The notes beneath the pieces were generated by a model that was given only the letters and a program-made list of their open reading frames with translations, made no database searches and had not been told where the DNA came from. Shown piece by piece: positions 1 to 12,159 of a stretch of 64,000 bases of DNA. The DNA comes from Apricaphanius iberus (lineage: Eukaryota; Chordata; Actinopteri; Cyprinodontiformes; Aphaniidae), in assembly GCA_028564705.1 (NCBI GenBank), contig JAPXFQ010001140.1:372001-436000 (forward strand), given 5' to 3'. The position numbers and the translations under genes were made by a program. How positions within the stretch are numbered: position 1 is the stretch's first letter; every line of letters starts with the position of its first letter.

Positions 1-2
1 GA

Positions 3-1309
3 CTACAAGCATGTCTGGAAGACATAAAAACTTGGATGACTCTATACTTCTTGCTTCTGAATTCTGATAAAACAGAAGTTGTCGTCTTCGGACCAGAAGC
101 TTTGAAAAAGAAACTACTTAGTCAACCCCTTCACCTAGACGGCATTAAATTAGCCTCCAGTAATAAAGCAAAAAACCTCGGTGTCATTTTTGACCAAGAT
201 TTGTCATTTAGCTCTCACATTAAAGAAGTCTGTAGGATTTCCTTTTTTCACCTTAGGAATATTGCAAAAATTAGAACCATCCTGTCCAGGAGTGATGCTG
301 AAAAATTAGTCCATGCCTTTATTACTTCAAGGCTGGCTTACTGTAAGTCTTTATTATCAGGTAGTCCACAGAATACAATTAAAAGTCTTCAGTTAGTCCA
401 AAATGCTGCTGCAAGGGTTCTAATGAATAAAAGAAGAAGAGATCACATTTCCCCTGTTTTAGCTTCTCTTCACTGGCTCCCAGTAAAATCTTTCAGTTAT
501 CAGGCTCCCCTCCTATGGAACCAGCTCCCAAGATTGGTTCGTGAAGCAGACAAGTTGTCTATCTTTAAAACTAGGCTTAAAACTTTCCTCTTTGACAAAG
601 CTTACAGGTAGAGACAGGTTAATAGGTAGTTAGAGACAGGTTAATGTTAGTAGTCAGGTAGAGTGTCAATAGCTAGGAAGAGATAGGAAGAGGTAGAGTA
701 GCTAGGTAGAGATAGATTAATGTAAGCCAAGTATAGAGTGTTAGTAGCTAGGTCTAGTAGCTAGGACACAGGTTAATGTTAGTAGCTATGCTGCTTTAGG
801 CTAGGCTGTTGGAGGACATTATTAGGGTCTGTTCCTACTTTCTCTCCTACTTCTCCCCAACTGCATGATGTGCTGTCAATTCAAGCGCTAACCTGTTTTC
901 TCTTAGTCTCCTACAGTAGGTGCTCCTGACCCGCCCTGCTTGACGACCCTGACTAAGATGGCATTCCAGTCGAGGAACGTTCTCCACGTCCTGCTACCAG
1001 CTTCTGCTTCAGTTCTGTTGCTCTTGCTGTGTCTCTGCTGCCTTCTCCAAACCACAGACGGTCTCGGCAGATGACAGCTTGTGCTGAGCCTGGTTCTGCT
1101 GGAGGTTTCTTCCTGTTAAAAGGGAGTTTTTCCTCTCCACTGTCGCTTCATGCTTGCTCACTGTGAGGGATTGCTGAGAAGTCACGACGCTATCTTCCGT
1201 GGTTCTCTAATTCCTAAATTAAACATTGTATTGTAATAACTTTTCTGGTAAAGTGCCTTGAGATGACATCTGTTGTGAAATGACGCTATATAAATAAACT
1301 GAATTGAAT
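3..1309 (+). mobile_element. L2/CR1-like LINE, 3' part (copy A)
   Basis: The reading frame is open from base 3 to the stop at 611 and encodes the C-terminal part of a non-LTR reverse transcriptase polyprotein. Recognisable blocks are [55 protein letters not shown] and FLFDKAYR. Compared with sister copies in this window a stretch between HWLPVK and FSYQAPLLW is missing, so the copy has an internal deletion. The 3' UTR runs to the AATTGAATT tail near 1309 and contains a degenerate tandem repeat (about 610-800). The 5' part lies outside the window. Family placement in the jockey-type L2/CR1/Rex1 group is from memory of fish LINEs; the exact clade is not certain. Confidence 0.8.
610..800 (+). 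repeat. Degenerate tandem repeat in the LINE 3' UTR
   Basis: Blocks resembling GGTTAATGTTAGTAG and TAGCTAGGTAGAGA recur several times just after the LINE stop codon. The reverse complement of the same arrangement is present at 26950-27125 and, shorter, at 30690-30745, so this is a property of the LINE family and not a local microsatellite. Confidence 0.6.
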
Positions 1310-1529
1310 TAATGAAGCGTTTTAAACTAAGTAAAATGAGCCCACCCATGTGTTATCCCATTATCTTGAACAGCCTGTGTGCTGCAAAATAGTCTGCGAT
1401 TCGGAGCTGAATTTCCCGCGCTTAGCCGCCAGTCAATCTACAATTCTTGCGCATTCTCGTTTTAACAGGAAAAGGAAGAGAAAGAACCCGAACTTCAGAC
1501 ACGGTCGATTAAACACTGTTACTTACTGG
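1310..1529. other. Unassigned spacer between two LINEs
   Basis: About 220 bases between the tail of the L2-like LINE and the A/T-rich tail of the L1-like LINE. The small ORF here resembles nothing I know. Confidence 0.4.
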
Positions 1530-4500
1530 TTTTTTTTAAATTAACAAATGCAAAATACAGCATCCACGTGGCATCTCAACATGATGTTACAATTTGTCAA
1601 TTGAGAATATTGCAGACAGGGTAAGAGAGACAATAAACAAGAAGCCAGGGGGGATATACAGGGAGTGTTTACATATAAATATATAATTGACATTTCTAGG
1701 AGAAATCAATAAGTATCAGCATCAGAATACCTTCAAATGGGTAGAGATTTGAATAGTCTTTAAAGCCTTCTTGTTTTGTGAAAGGCGGATAGAGTCCATA
1801 TAAAATCTGACCTCCATCTGAAAAGAATTAAAGTTGGGGTTTCTTTTGAGAAATTTATATTTGTGTATATGAAATCTGTCCAAAAGAATTAATAAATTAA
1901 TAAAAAATTCAACAGAGTTATGAAAGATATCATGGGGAAGGCCAAACCAAAACCTGTTTCCAATATAATCTAAAATTGATAGAGAATTTATAGCAGATGA
2001 AATCACAAAAATGTTGCCAAAATAGTTTGGAGTGAGGACAGAGCAAAAATAGCTTAGTCATAGTTTCTGGAGAATGTTCACAAAATGTGCAGGATATATC
2101 TATGTCCGATTTAAAAAAAATTAAGTAACATTTAGAGGGCAAGACCTTATGTAGGAGTTTAAAGGATATTTCTTTTACCTTGTTAAAGATAAGATATTGA
2201 TTTGGTAGGAGCCAAACCTTCCTCCATGACACATTGCCTACAACTCTATTCCAGTACGACACAGCACATGGAAGAGCTGTTATGTCTTTTAGAAAGAGAT
2301 TTCTAATTGCTTTATTTTGATTGGGACAAACATTAAAACAACATTTCCTGACTAATTCCTGACTGCAATCTAGTCAGAGTCTCTGCTTGAATAACATGCA
2401 CAATCCTGGGGTAATGGCATATTCACCCAGTGTCGCTGGAATATTGTATTGTTTCAAAAATTCACCATAAGCAAGTAAATTACCTTCTGCGTTAAAAAGT
2501 TGATCTACTAAAGTGAGCTTATTTTGGAACCAAGTGTTGAAAAAAGAGATTTGTGTTTATGGAGAATGTCATTATTAATCCAGATGAAGTAGCGGTGAGG
2601 TGAGAAGTTCTGCTTTTAAATGAGTGACCACGATAGGAAGGCCTGGCAGTGGAAAGCCGATAACTTTATAGGGAGCTTTTCGACATTATAGTTACAAAGC
2701 AAGAAAAAGTTCAAACCACCAAATTGGGAGACGATATGATGGGGGATTATAAGTTACTACCAGCTACAAATAGGCCTTTAGTGGACTGGATTTTATGTGA
2801 CAGGCCAGAACTTGACCCACTAAAAGAAATAGATAAGGGGAAATGGGGCATCCTTGACGGATACCTCTGCATATATTAAATCTAGGTGAAGTGCCACCCT
2901 TCAATTTGATAGAGCTATTACAATTTGTATATAGAGTTTTAATAGCTGATTTGAAAAATGGCCCAAAACCAAATTTATCAAGGGATTGGAAAATGAAATT
3001 GTGCTCAACAGAGTTGAAGGCCTTATAAAAAAGTCTAAAAATAGAATAAAGCTGTCATCTTGAACAAGTTCAGGGTAATCTAGGAGATCTAAGACAAGCC
3101 CAATATTATTGGTGAGATGTCTGTTCTTCATAAAACCTGATCGTCTCTCATCAATGATTGAATTTAGAATTGATTTTAATCTTTTGGCAAGAACGGCAGC
3201 AAAGATTTTATAATCATTTTTAAGGAAAAAAATAGGACGGCAATTATCAATGAAGTATCTTTTTTTGGTTTAGTAATTAATATACAGTGGCTTGCAAAAG
3301 TATTCGCCCCCTTTGAACTTTTCAACATTTTGTCACATTACAGCCACAAACATGAATCAATTTTATTGGAATTCCATGTGAAAGACCAATAAAAAGTGGT
3401 GTACACGTGAGAAGTGGAATGAAAATCATACATGATTCCAAACATTTTTTACAAATAAATAACTGAAAAGAGGGGTGTGCGTAATTATTCAGCCCCCTGA
3501 GGTGATACTTTGTAGAACCACCTTTTCCTGCAATTATAGCTGCCAGTCTTTTAGAGTATGTGTCTACCAGCTTTGCACATCTAGAGACTGAAATTCTTGC
3601 CCATTCTTCTTTGCTAAACAGCTCCAGCTCAGCAAGATTAGATGGACAGCGTTTGTTAACAGCAGTTTTCATATCTTGCCACAGATTCTCCATTGGATTT
3701 AGATCTGGACTTTGACTGTGCCACTCTAACACATGGATATATTTTGTTTTAAACCATTCCATTGATCCCCTGCATTATGTTTAGGGTCGTCGTCCTGCTG
3801 GAAGGTGAACCTCCGCCCCAGTCTCAAGTCTTTTGCAGACTCCAGAGAGGTTTTCTTCCAAGATTGCTGTTTATTTGGCTCCATCCATCTTCCCATCAAC
3901 TCTGACCAGCTTCCCTGTACCTGCTGAAGAGAAGCACCCCCAGAGCATGATGCTACCACCACCATATTGGACAGTGGGGATGGTGTGTTAAGAATGATGT
4001 GCAGTGTTAGTTTTCCGCCACACATAGCGTTTTGCATTTTGGCCAAAAAGTTCCATTTTGGTTTCATCTGTGACTAGAACACCTTCTTCCACATATTTGC
4101 TGTGTCCCCCACATTGCTTGTGGCAAACCGCAAACAGGACTTCTTATGGTTTTCTTTTAACAATGGCTTTCTTTTTGCCACTGTTCCATGAAGGCCAAAT
4201 TTGTGCAATAGTTGTCCTATGACAATATTCCCCCACCTGAGATGTAGAACTCTGCAGCTCGTCCAGAGTCACCATGGGGCTCTTGGCTGCATTTCTGATC
4301 AGCGCTCTCCTTGTTCAGCCTTTGAGTTTAGGTGGATGGCCTTGTCTTGGTAGGTTTACAGTTGTGCCATACTCCTTCCATTTCTGAATGATCGCTTGAA
4401 CTGTGCTCCGTGGGATGTTCAAGGCTTGGGAAATCTTTTTGTAGCCTAGGCCTGCTTTAAATCTCTCAATAACTTTATCCCTGACCTGTCTGGTTTGTTC

Positions 4501-5020
4501 TTTGGACTTCATGGTGTTGTTGCTCCCAACATTCTCTTAGACAACCTCTTAGGCCGTCACAGGGCAGCTGTATTTGTAATGACATTAGATTACACACAGG
4601 TGCACTCATCAGGCAATGTCTATGGGCAACTGACTGCACTCAGACCAAAGGGGCTGAATAATTACGCACACTCCAAATTTCAGTTATTGATTTGTAAAAA
4701 ATGTTTGGAATCATGTATGATTTTCGTTCAGGGGGCCGAATACTTTTGCAAGCCACTGTAGTTATACTCCGAGTCAAAGTAGGTGGAAGGGAACCTTTAC
4801 TAATACTTTCAGAGAAAACGTCTAGCAAAAAATGGGCTAACTCTTGGGAGAAGGTTTTGTAGAATTCTGCATTAGGCCATCAACCCCTGGAGATTTATTA
4901 TTTTTAATTTGAGGTATTGCATCTAAAATTTATTTTAGTGTAATGGATTTATCACACACTTGTTCTGTTTGAGAAATAGTCTTAACAGTCAATGATCTTA
5001 AAAAATTATCTATCCACTAT
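1530..5020 (-). mobile_element. L1/Tx1-clade LINE remnant, split by a Tc1-like element
   Basis: Read on the minus strand, 5020-4770 gives a decayed reverse transcriptase N-part (KNNKSPGVDGL), and 3131-2901 gives the next part (KNRHLTNNIGLVLDLLDY, DDSFILFLDFF). 2262-1722 gives the C-terminal zone typical of fish L1 elements (YWNRVVGNVSWRKVWLLPN, CTFCEHSPETMTKLF, a Cys-His-type motif). Stops and frameshifts are common, so it is not functional. The 3' UTR (about 1530-1700) matches, in reverse, the tail of the plus-strand copy at 31924-32540. The body is interrupted at 3283-4760 by a Tc1-like element. Confidence 0.75.
3285..4758 (-). mobile_element. Tc1/mariner-type DNA transposon, inactive
   Basis: The ends are inverted repeats: CAGTGGCTTGCAAAAGTATT at 3285 and its complement ending at 4758, each flanked by TA (3283-3284 and 4759-4760), the Tc1/mariner target duplication. 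The minus strand encodes transposase pieces in order. 4512-4315 is the helix-turn-helix DNA-binding region (VRDKVIERFKAGLGYKKISQ, RSTVQAIIQKWKEYG). 4067-3726 carries the second catalytic Asp region (QQDDDPKHNA). 3762-3322 carries the last motif (SPDLNPMENLW) and C-terminus. Frameshifts separate them. The inverted repeats are long (about 210 bp) but unequal: the right one lacks about 115 bp present in the left one. Confidence 0.9.
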
Positions 5021-5029
5021 TACTTACTT

Positions 5030-5955
5030 AGTCACTAGACATGTGGCTTGTTTTCGTACAACTGGCGATGTGCGCAATGTGCAGTGGCCTGAAAGTACGC
5101 TACGTCACTGATTTATTTATTTTTTGTGCTTGCACCCGCGGAGGCTGCAGTTACCGGCCGCGGCAGTCGCGGGTTTAATTTCTTCAATTCGACCCCCTGC
5201 TCCTGACGGAGGCTGTTGTCATTGATGACACAGACCATATATATCAAATAGTTTTGGCCTTATCATTTTTTTGTTTTCTTGTCACAATTATGTTCTTCAA
5301 TAAAATCTAATGCTCAATATTTGTGGAGTTTCATTCTCTGTTTCTACGGAAGCAGTAAAAGTATGAACAGTTTTATTATGGTCATTCCATGGAAATATTA
5401 AGGGGCAAATAAAGGGACTTTGACTCCATTGGATGGGTGGGGGCACTACTTATGCTGGCCTGAACTATAGATGTTAAGGAATCCAACACTGAACAAACTA
5501 CCGTTGCAGTCTGCAATATTAAAGGCCAACCTATATGGGGTTTTTAAAGGCCGATGTCGATACAGCTTTTTCAAAAAGTTAGTCGTCGATGGCCAATATC
5601 TGGAGTCAATCATTGATTCCTGATATATATGCTTTTTAGCAGCACACTGATGGTAAAAGACAATTGAACACTCACTGTGTGCAATATAAATTAAAAAAAT
5701 AAATACAATTCTTTAAATATTTATTGAACTTCAAATATAAAGACAATACAAAACCAAACTCAAAACAGTAACCTGAGTGCAAATGGTTTCAGAACAGAAA
5801 ATAAAACAGATTCAAGTTTCTTTAAGTGTAAAAAATAAAATACATTCAAACATTACCCAGAATAATGGTGCAAATAGCTGGTTTAGGTAGAATTTGGACT
5901 TACAGTATCAAAGAAAAATCACCACAAACTTGTAAAATCTAAGTGGGCTGGCATA
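5030..5955. other. No gene seen; decayed repeat
   Basis: AT-rich apart from a short GC-rich patch near 5140-5200. Around 5530-5600 there is text resembling a hAT-type end (GGCCGATGTCGATAC). No coding exon was recognised on either strand. Confidence 0.4.
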
Positions 5956-5959
5956 TGGT

Positions 5960-6670
5960 GGCTCTGAGTGGCTGCATCCGAATACCCCTACTATGCCTAC
6001 TATATAGCAGGCGAAAATAAGTAAGCGAGTGATGTAGTACATCCGAATCTCCAGTATGTTTTGGCAAAGTAGGCATAAAGTTCCCGGATGTGTACTACCG
6101 CCACAGTAAAATCCACTGTATGCTACGCTATCCCACAATGCAGCGGAAGCCCCAAAATCGTAGAAGAGTGACGTCGGCTATGCCAAGGACGGGACCACAG
6201 GTGACATAACGAACGTAAACATCCCGGTAAAATGGTGGAGCAGCACGTACGATTTCATGCCTACTACCCACTCGTTTGCAACGCAATACTTACTGGATAT
6301 TTCTTTACAGGTAATTAGATTAAAGTTACTTGTTCATGCCACTGTGTGTAACTGTTTTTGTAATTTTCTTGAGCAAAAAGATATATTTGGTAAATGGCGG
6401 CAAAAGCCTCAAGAAAACAAGCAACGATTGCAGTAAATATGGTCCTACCTTCAACAACACTGCTGCCGTAACATCTGAAAATCTCATTTGCAGTCGCCAT
6501 ATTTGTTTTGGCCTGAGTCTGAGTTCCATACTCTGTATGCCTACTCTGCCCCATGGCGGATCATATCAAGAATGACTTGGCTTTATTTGCTAGATAAAGC
6601 TAGACAACGTCAACATTGGGTGCATCAGCACCCATTCTTCGGATGCTTTCTGAGTTTGGGGAGTTTAACC
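5960..6670. repeat. Candidate non-autonomous DNA element
   Basis: GCATCCGAAT near 5970 is echoed in reverse (ATTCTTCGGATGC near 6636-6648). Between them are short GC-richer blocks and overlapping ORFs on both strands without similarity I recognise. This may be a MITE-like element; no target duplication was established. Confidence 0.3.
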
Positions 6671-7159
6671 GTTTGCTCCAGGAGCTGCATATGGATGAAG
6701 TTTGTTTTCAGAGCTACTTCCATCTGTCCTGCGCTTAATTTTAAGAGAAAGATTTAAAAAAAACTAAAATTACATGAGAAAATTGTTTTAAATGAAAGGG
6801 AAACTTTTTTTAAACAGGTTGCTTTTTTCACCATCATGGTCCCTGACTCCTGTTCAAATGGAGTCTGAAAAGATTCACCTGGGAAGGGTAGCTATAAGAA
6901 CTAATTTCTAAGAGTATAGTTCTAAAAACAATGTTTTTTAGAACTTCTCAGCTATCGTCCAAAGGCTCTGATTTAGTATCATCATGTGTATTCTATATCA
7001 GTTTGGTCAAACAGATTGTACCAAAAGCCAGCAGTGAGACAAGAGAAGAAGGACTCTGCAGATAAAGCTGCTAACCAATCACCATCCGTGTTAGAAGAAC
7101 AACACTAGTTTAACAGCAACACAGTAAAAATTATAACAGTTCTAAGGTAAAAAGTAGGC

Positions 7160-8015
7160 CTGGGCGATAAGGCCTCACATCTATTTTACGATACGATCTA
7201 AAGAATGTGCTGCAACTATATTGCAGTATAGTTTATGTTGTTTATTGATGTCAAAATGACTGTTTATGAACATGCTGGTTACATTGCAGCAAAGCAACCA
7301 TTTAAAGAACATTTATTGTGCAAAATGCATTTTAAGAAGAAATCATTTTACGAACAACAACAATTCTGACAACAAAAAAAGATGAAGATAATTTGAATAA
7401 AAAAGATAATCTTAATGGTATGAAAGCATTACATTCAAAAGTGTTTAAACTGAAATGTGAAATAAGAGAACAGTTTCTTTGTGCTTTCCTGATCATTTTT
7501 AAAAATACATTATTAAATTTATTTTCTGTTAAGTAGAAAACAACACATTTTAAAAGTATAATTTGTAGTGTAATTATGAACGCTGAATATGTGTATTTAT
7601 TAGGTATGTGTATTGAAAGGGATCTGGTGATAAAATTCATAATATGATCTACTATGATACTATAATATGATAAATTATCAGTAAGACTATGTATAATGTA
7701 ATTTTAAAAACGGAATTTTACAGAGAAACCACCCATGCATTCTAAACACTCCAACATGTTTAATTCATAACAAATTCAGTTTTATTACTAAATCTGGTTG
7801 ATCCACTGGAGCAAAGGTGACAACAGCCACCAACTGCCAGCCAGACTTAATTTCACTACAATAATGACTGTCATCATTAATGGATCCATTCAAATGCTAA
7901 GAGTAAAATCAAAATCGATAGATTGCGTTCCACTATTGATACGGTATTGTGATAATATCACAAATGTATAAAACATTGCGATTTTGGTGCATCAAATATT
8001 TTTTACATCCCTAGT
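7160..8015 (+). mobile_element. hAT-type non-autonomous element (family shared with 34.3 and 34.7 kb)
   Basis: It begins near TAGGCCTGGGCGATAAGG and ends near TTTTTTACATCCCTA, with cGATA-rich ends and no transposase. The interior (AGTAAGACTATGTAT, CATTCTAAACACTCCAAC, GATCCACTGGAGCAAAGG) recurs at 34400-34500 in the same orientation and at 34865-35020 in reverse. That shows a dispersed repeat family. The terminal repeats are poor, so the borders are approximate. Confidence 0.5.
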
Positions 8016-8973
8016 ATTTTTCCTCCTTGCGTACCGGGGACAGGGTATATAGGCATAGCTTGAAGACATCATGCAGTAGGCAGGTATGGTCAAGATTTCT
8101 ATTATTGGCTAAATTTATATAATTTTGACTTTACAACATTAATATCACACATGACAAGTAACAAGCATATTATTTAAAGAAACGAATCACGAGATGCTTT
8201 GGTTTGTTTTGTCTATGAACAATGTCTCCTTTTATTAGACAAGTAATTTAGCCCATCTTGTTGCAGATAGGATAGAATAAGAATCTTATGTGGCAACATG
8301 ATCAACAGGAGAACCCCATTCATGGTTTACTTGCTTGTTGACAGGTTTGTCCTGGTCCATATTACGACCTGATTAAGGGAATTATTTAAAGGATTAACCA
8401 GAAAGCTCACATTTTTTGAACGATTATCCCAATCTGAATCACGTGTGTCTGAGCCTCCTGTTGCAAACAGTCCGAGTATAACGGAGCGGTACTGAGGGAA
8501 CTCAACTAAAGCCGGTTGAGCTTGTTTTAATCAAATCACCATCCAAACTGTATACTGGTAATTACATCGGTCTCAACTGAAGTTTGTCATTTTTTGACAT
8601 GAAATAGTTATCTCTGGCATTGAGTTATTAGAAAAAACATGGTAATTGGATGTAAACTGTCATTAATGTCCACATTTGCTACAGAAATCTCTGATGGCCG
8701 CTAAAGCCCCATAGAGAGTTGGAGACTTTGCAATGTGGTGAAAAGAAAGAAGGGAAAGGGGGGGAGGGGGTAGTGTAAGTCCAATTGATATGATTATCAT
8801 AATATTCAACAATATTTTTGTAACTCCCAACGTCATGCAGACTCAGAATCAGCAAATAAGTTACAAGTTACTTTTAGGACACTAAGTAGAATTAAAACAG
8901 GCCTGCGTTACTCTTTTTATATTAGGAGTGCGCTATATACCAGCATCAACTTCGGTATCAGCCAATGTTATTC
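8016..8973. other. No gene seen
   Basis: AT-rich sequence with a short G-rich run at 8755-8772. I see no exon, RNA gene or recognisable repeat. Confidence 0.4.
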
Positions 8974-8997
8974 TTTTTTTTTTTTTTTTTTTTTTTT
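8974..8997. repeat. Poly(T) run, 24 bases
   Basis: An uninterrupted T tract directly read from the sequence. It could be the reversed poly(A) tail of a retroposed copy, but the flanks show no clear source. Confidence 0.9.
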
Positions 8998-9032
8998 ACA
9001 CATAGGTCAGATAATTAAAACTGGGCCAAGGT

Positions 9033-9320
9033 TAGGGTTGCCACCAACGATTATTTTCATAATCGACTAATCACTAAGTATTTTGCCGATTAGTCGACTA
9101 TTTGGATCATGTTTAAAATGCATGTTATTGCCGGAGCAGCTGCTGTAATATTTGTGCATTACCTCGACGTGTGATGTACTATCTAAGATAGTGATTTCCC
9201 TTGTGCTCAAAATTGCCAAAAGACCAGATTAGATCAATTATACTTTCAATATAAAGCATGTAGTATCCAAACGCTGCATTAAGTACTGATTACACGCACT
9301 ATAGAACCCCGCTGTTGAAC
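9033..9320. mobile_element. hAT-type remnant
   Basis: GGGTTGCCACCAACGATTAT followed by CGACTAATC and CCGATTAGTCGACTA is text I associate with fish hAT element ends. The block CTTTCAATATAAAGCATGTA (near 9244) is echoed at 51160-51180, which supports a dispersed family. No second end was identified. Confidence 0.4.
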
Positions 9321-9881
9321 TGACCAATCACAGGTGCGCGCTCTACGTTGACAGATAGTAAGAAATTAGGGCTGGTGGGCTTGTCCCTGCAACCTCCTGG
9401 GCCCCAGTATTGCAACTGCTGGATGTTCCCCTGGGGCTTCTCTCATTTCCTCTCTTGGGGGGTGCAGGCAGCCCTGTGTTAGTCTGCCTGGGACTTGCAA
9501 GTCAAAATTCTATTTTATTATTTAGAATAGTTTGCCCGTTTTAAAGCTAAAACAGAAAGGAAAACTACGTACGGCCATTTTAAGTCTTGCAGTTTCCCCT
9601 AGTGACTGTTAAGTAATTGAATTACAGGCAGGACTGTTGGGGGGAAAAAACAGAAGTTTCCTTTAGCAGTCCTGCTGCGGTGTAAATGTGTAATACATCC
9701 GAATCGGCCCGGAAGAGAATCAAGAAGCACTTCCGAGGCGTTCTTAAATCCAAGGGGAATATAATCATGGTAAAATTACTGCATTTTGGGCAGATTAAAC
9801 CTTATTACAAGTAGAATTTGTCTTGCCCCTACCTGTCCCGTTCTACGGATATTCCCTGATAGAGGAAATTAATATACATAC

Positions 9882-10371
9882 TAGGGATGCACCGATACCC
9901 GATACTGGTATCGGTCCCGATAGTGCCTAATGTACTGGTATCGGTATCAGTTAAACTTAACCGATACCGTGAACTGATACTCAAAATGGGGAAAATCTGC
10001 AACAAATATATTTTAGATCTGTTATTTTGTCTCAATTACTTTTAACTTGTAAAGTCTGGTGCCTTTAGTCTCTTCAAGAAAGGCACCAGAAGTTATACGG
10101 TTCATTAATTCAATAATATGTGGCAAGGTACACAACGAGAGCCCAGGCGGGATTCGATCCCACGACTCCCAGGTGAAGGTCATGTGCATTAACCAGTCAG
10201 CCAAAGGGATATCCCTGTGGCCAAGCAGCCAGGGCACAAGATCTATCGGAGCCATAGTAACAGGACCTCCACACTGTCACAAATAGTATCGGATTGGTAT
10301 CGGGTATCAACAGATACACAAAATCCAGCCATCTGTATGGGGACAGAAAAAGTTGGATCGGTGCATCCCTA
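9882..10371 (+). mobile_element. hAT-type MITE with 8-bp target duplication
   Basis: It starts TAGGGATGCACCGATACC at 9882 and ends ATCGGTGCATCCCTA at 10371, an inverted repeat. The flanks are ATACATAC (9874-9881) and GTACATAC (10372-10379), matching at 7 of 8 positions, the length expected for hAT insertion. There is no transposase. A tRNA-like segment lies inside (10141-10215). Confidence 0.75.
10141..10215 (-). repeat. tRNA-derived (SINE-head-like) segment inside the MITE
   Basis: On the minus strand TGGCTGACTGG (10192-10202) fits an internal pol III A box, and GGATCGAATCC (10150-10160) fits a B box at tRNA-like spacing. The flanking arms do not pair well enough to call a functional tRNA. 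It is either a SINE captured by the MITE or a degenerate tRNA pseudogene. Confidence 0.5.
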
Positions 10372-10515
10372 GTACATACTGCTGAACTGCTCAGATTGGC
10401 TCCAAACTCCTCAGGGTGTGTAACAAAACATAACTTTTGCCAAAAATAAGGCCAAGATTGTACTCCAAATAATATTGGTTAATACTGATATCTGTCCACA
10501 TTTTTACATCCTTGC

Positions 10516-12155
10516 TAGGGGTGTCATAATCGTGATATTTTTATCGAAATCGGTTGAAATTATGTCAGGACCTTGCGCATCGATCACCTCCTCCCATCTT
10601 TGAATTCTATAGCGCCACTAGCGTCCCGCTCGGACTCTGTAGCAACAGTTAGCAGGCAACCATCTATTTACTCAGATTTCCTCATCACAAGGAACAACAC
10701 ATTACATTTTCCGGAACAAGTAACTCTCACTAGTTCTCACATCTTACAAAAACACAACAAGAATATCCCTGTGAGCACAGCACACCTCTACAGAGCACAT
10801 TAGCTGATGCTAGCAAGTGGCTATTAGCTAAACTACAGTTAAACCTTGGGATGGGTACTGAAACTCTGTATTAAATTAGTCTCGGGGCTGATTGTGACGG
10901 TCCAACCTGACCGATAAGCTTCAGCCGGTCCTCTTAACAGTAAAATTAAGGTCATATTCATCTTTTGAGGGAGATAAAAATACAAGCCAAACACTATCGG
11001 CAGCCCGCTCCTCTTTAACAAGCACACGCCGCCGAGACTGAAGGTCGGAGGAGGGACTGCTGTGCTTTTAGGTTTTCGCCTCGTGCTCTCACAAGAAGCT
11101 CCGCTCTCACCAGTTACGATGGCAGAGTGAACAAAAAGATCCAAAATTGTTGGAAAGAGAGATGGATTCGCGGAATTTAACAACAAAAATCGACTAAACA
11201 ATTAAGCGCTGCTCCTGTAGTGATCTGGTGGCTACCGCTCCTGTAAGGAGGGCTTTCAGTCCTCCTCTGTGTGTAGGTAGAATAACAAGCTGCCAGCCAA
11301 AGCGAGAAAACTAAAACACAGACTGGAGTCTGGGAAGGAGTAGAAAAACAAAACAAAAAACATTTCTGTTCCCTAGAGAGGCATGGCAGAAAATAATTGA
11401 GAAGCACTGGCTAATATAGTGTTTTTATTAAGTTATTCATTTTGTACTTTTTATTTATTTTCTGTGCTTTGCTGTTGCAATTGTTAAATATAAAATAATT
11501 GTAGTTCATTATTTGTTATTTTCCCCTTTTGTTTTAGTCTTTCCAAAAAATAAAAAATACCAATAAGGATACCGATAAAGTACCGGATCGGTAAGGAGTA
11601 CCGTTAAGAGTAGTAGTATCGATAAATCCTTAACAATAACCATCCCTAGTTAAACCATGGCAAGGAACAAAGAAGCAGCGGGACCGGAGCTAAAGCCACT
11701 CCTACTGTCAAATCACCAGTAAGGAAATTCTTAGTTCCCCGTGAGTTAAATCGACATTGTTGTTATAAAACAAGAGGCGAACTGTTTGTAGCACATTAGC
11801 TAGTTTCTCTGAGCCAGCCGGCGCTGAGTTACTGTGCTGCAGTAACTAAAAAGAGTCACTAGATGGCAGCCATCCTCTGTTACTAATCATTTCTGTTATT
11901 TAATTTGACCAGTAATGCCTAATGTGAAACATTAAGAATAATGGAAATGTAACTATTAACTTTTATGTCTTTTAAAATAAGATTTACTATAAAAAAATTT
12001 AATTTAAAAACTATTGTCATAGACTAGTCTAGTTTAAAAATAGGGATCTGTACCGTAAGAAAAAAATCTATAAATAAATTAAATAAAAATCGAGAATCAT
12101 ATTGAATCCTGAACCTAAAATAGAATCGAGGATTTGGAGAATCGTGACATCCCTA
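10516..12155 (+). mobile_element. hAT-type element, outer copy interrupted by another hAT element
   Basis: It starts TAGGGGTGTCATAATCG (10516) and ends GAATCGTGACATCCCTA (12155). The interior before and after 10846-11648 aligns in reverse with the element at 35026-35790, for example GCACATTAGCTGATGCTAGC against its counterpart near 35505-35530. No transposase is seen. Confidence 0.6.
10846..11648 (+). mobile_element. hAT-type MITE nested in another MITE, perfect 8-bp duplication
   Basis: It begins TTGGGATGGGTAC at 10846 and ends AACCATCCCTA at 11648. Identical 8-bp flanks GTTAAACC lie at 10838-10845 and 11649-11656. Part of its interior (about 11180-11300) is shared with 59290-59420. The related outer element at 35 kb lacks this insert at the homologous point. 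Confidence 0.8.
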
Positions 12156-12159
12156 ATTG

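Noticed and set aside
10141..10215. Functional tRNA gene
   Set aside because: Boxes are present but the acceptor and other arms do not pair convincingly, and it lies within a MITE.
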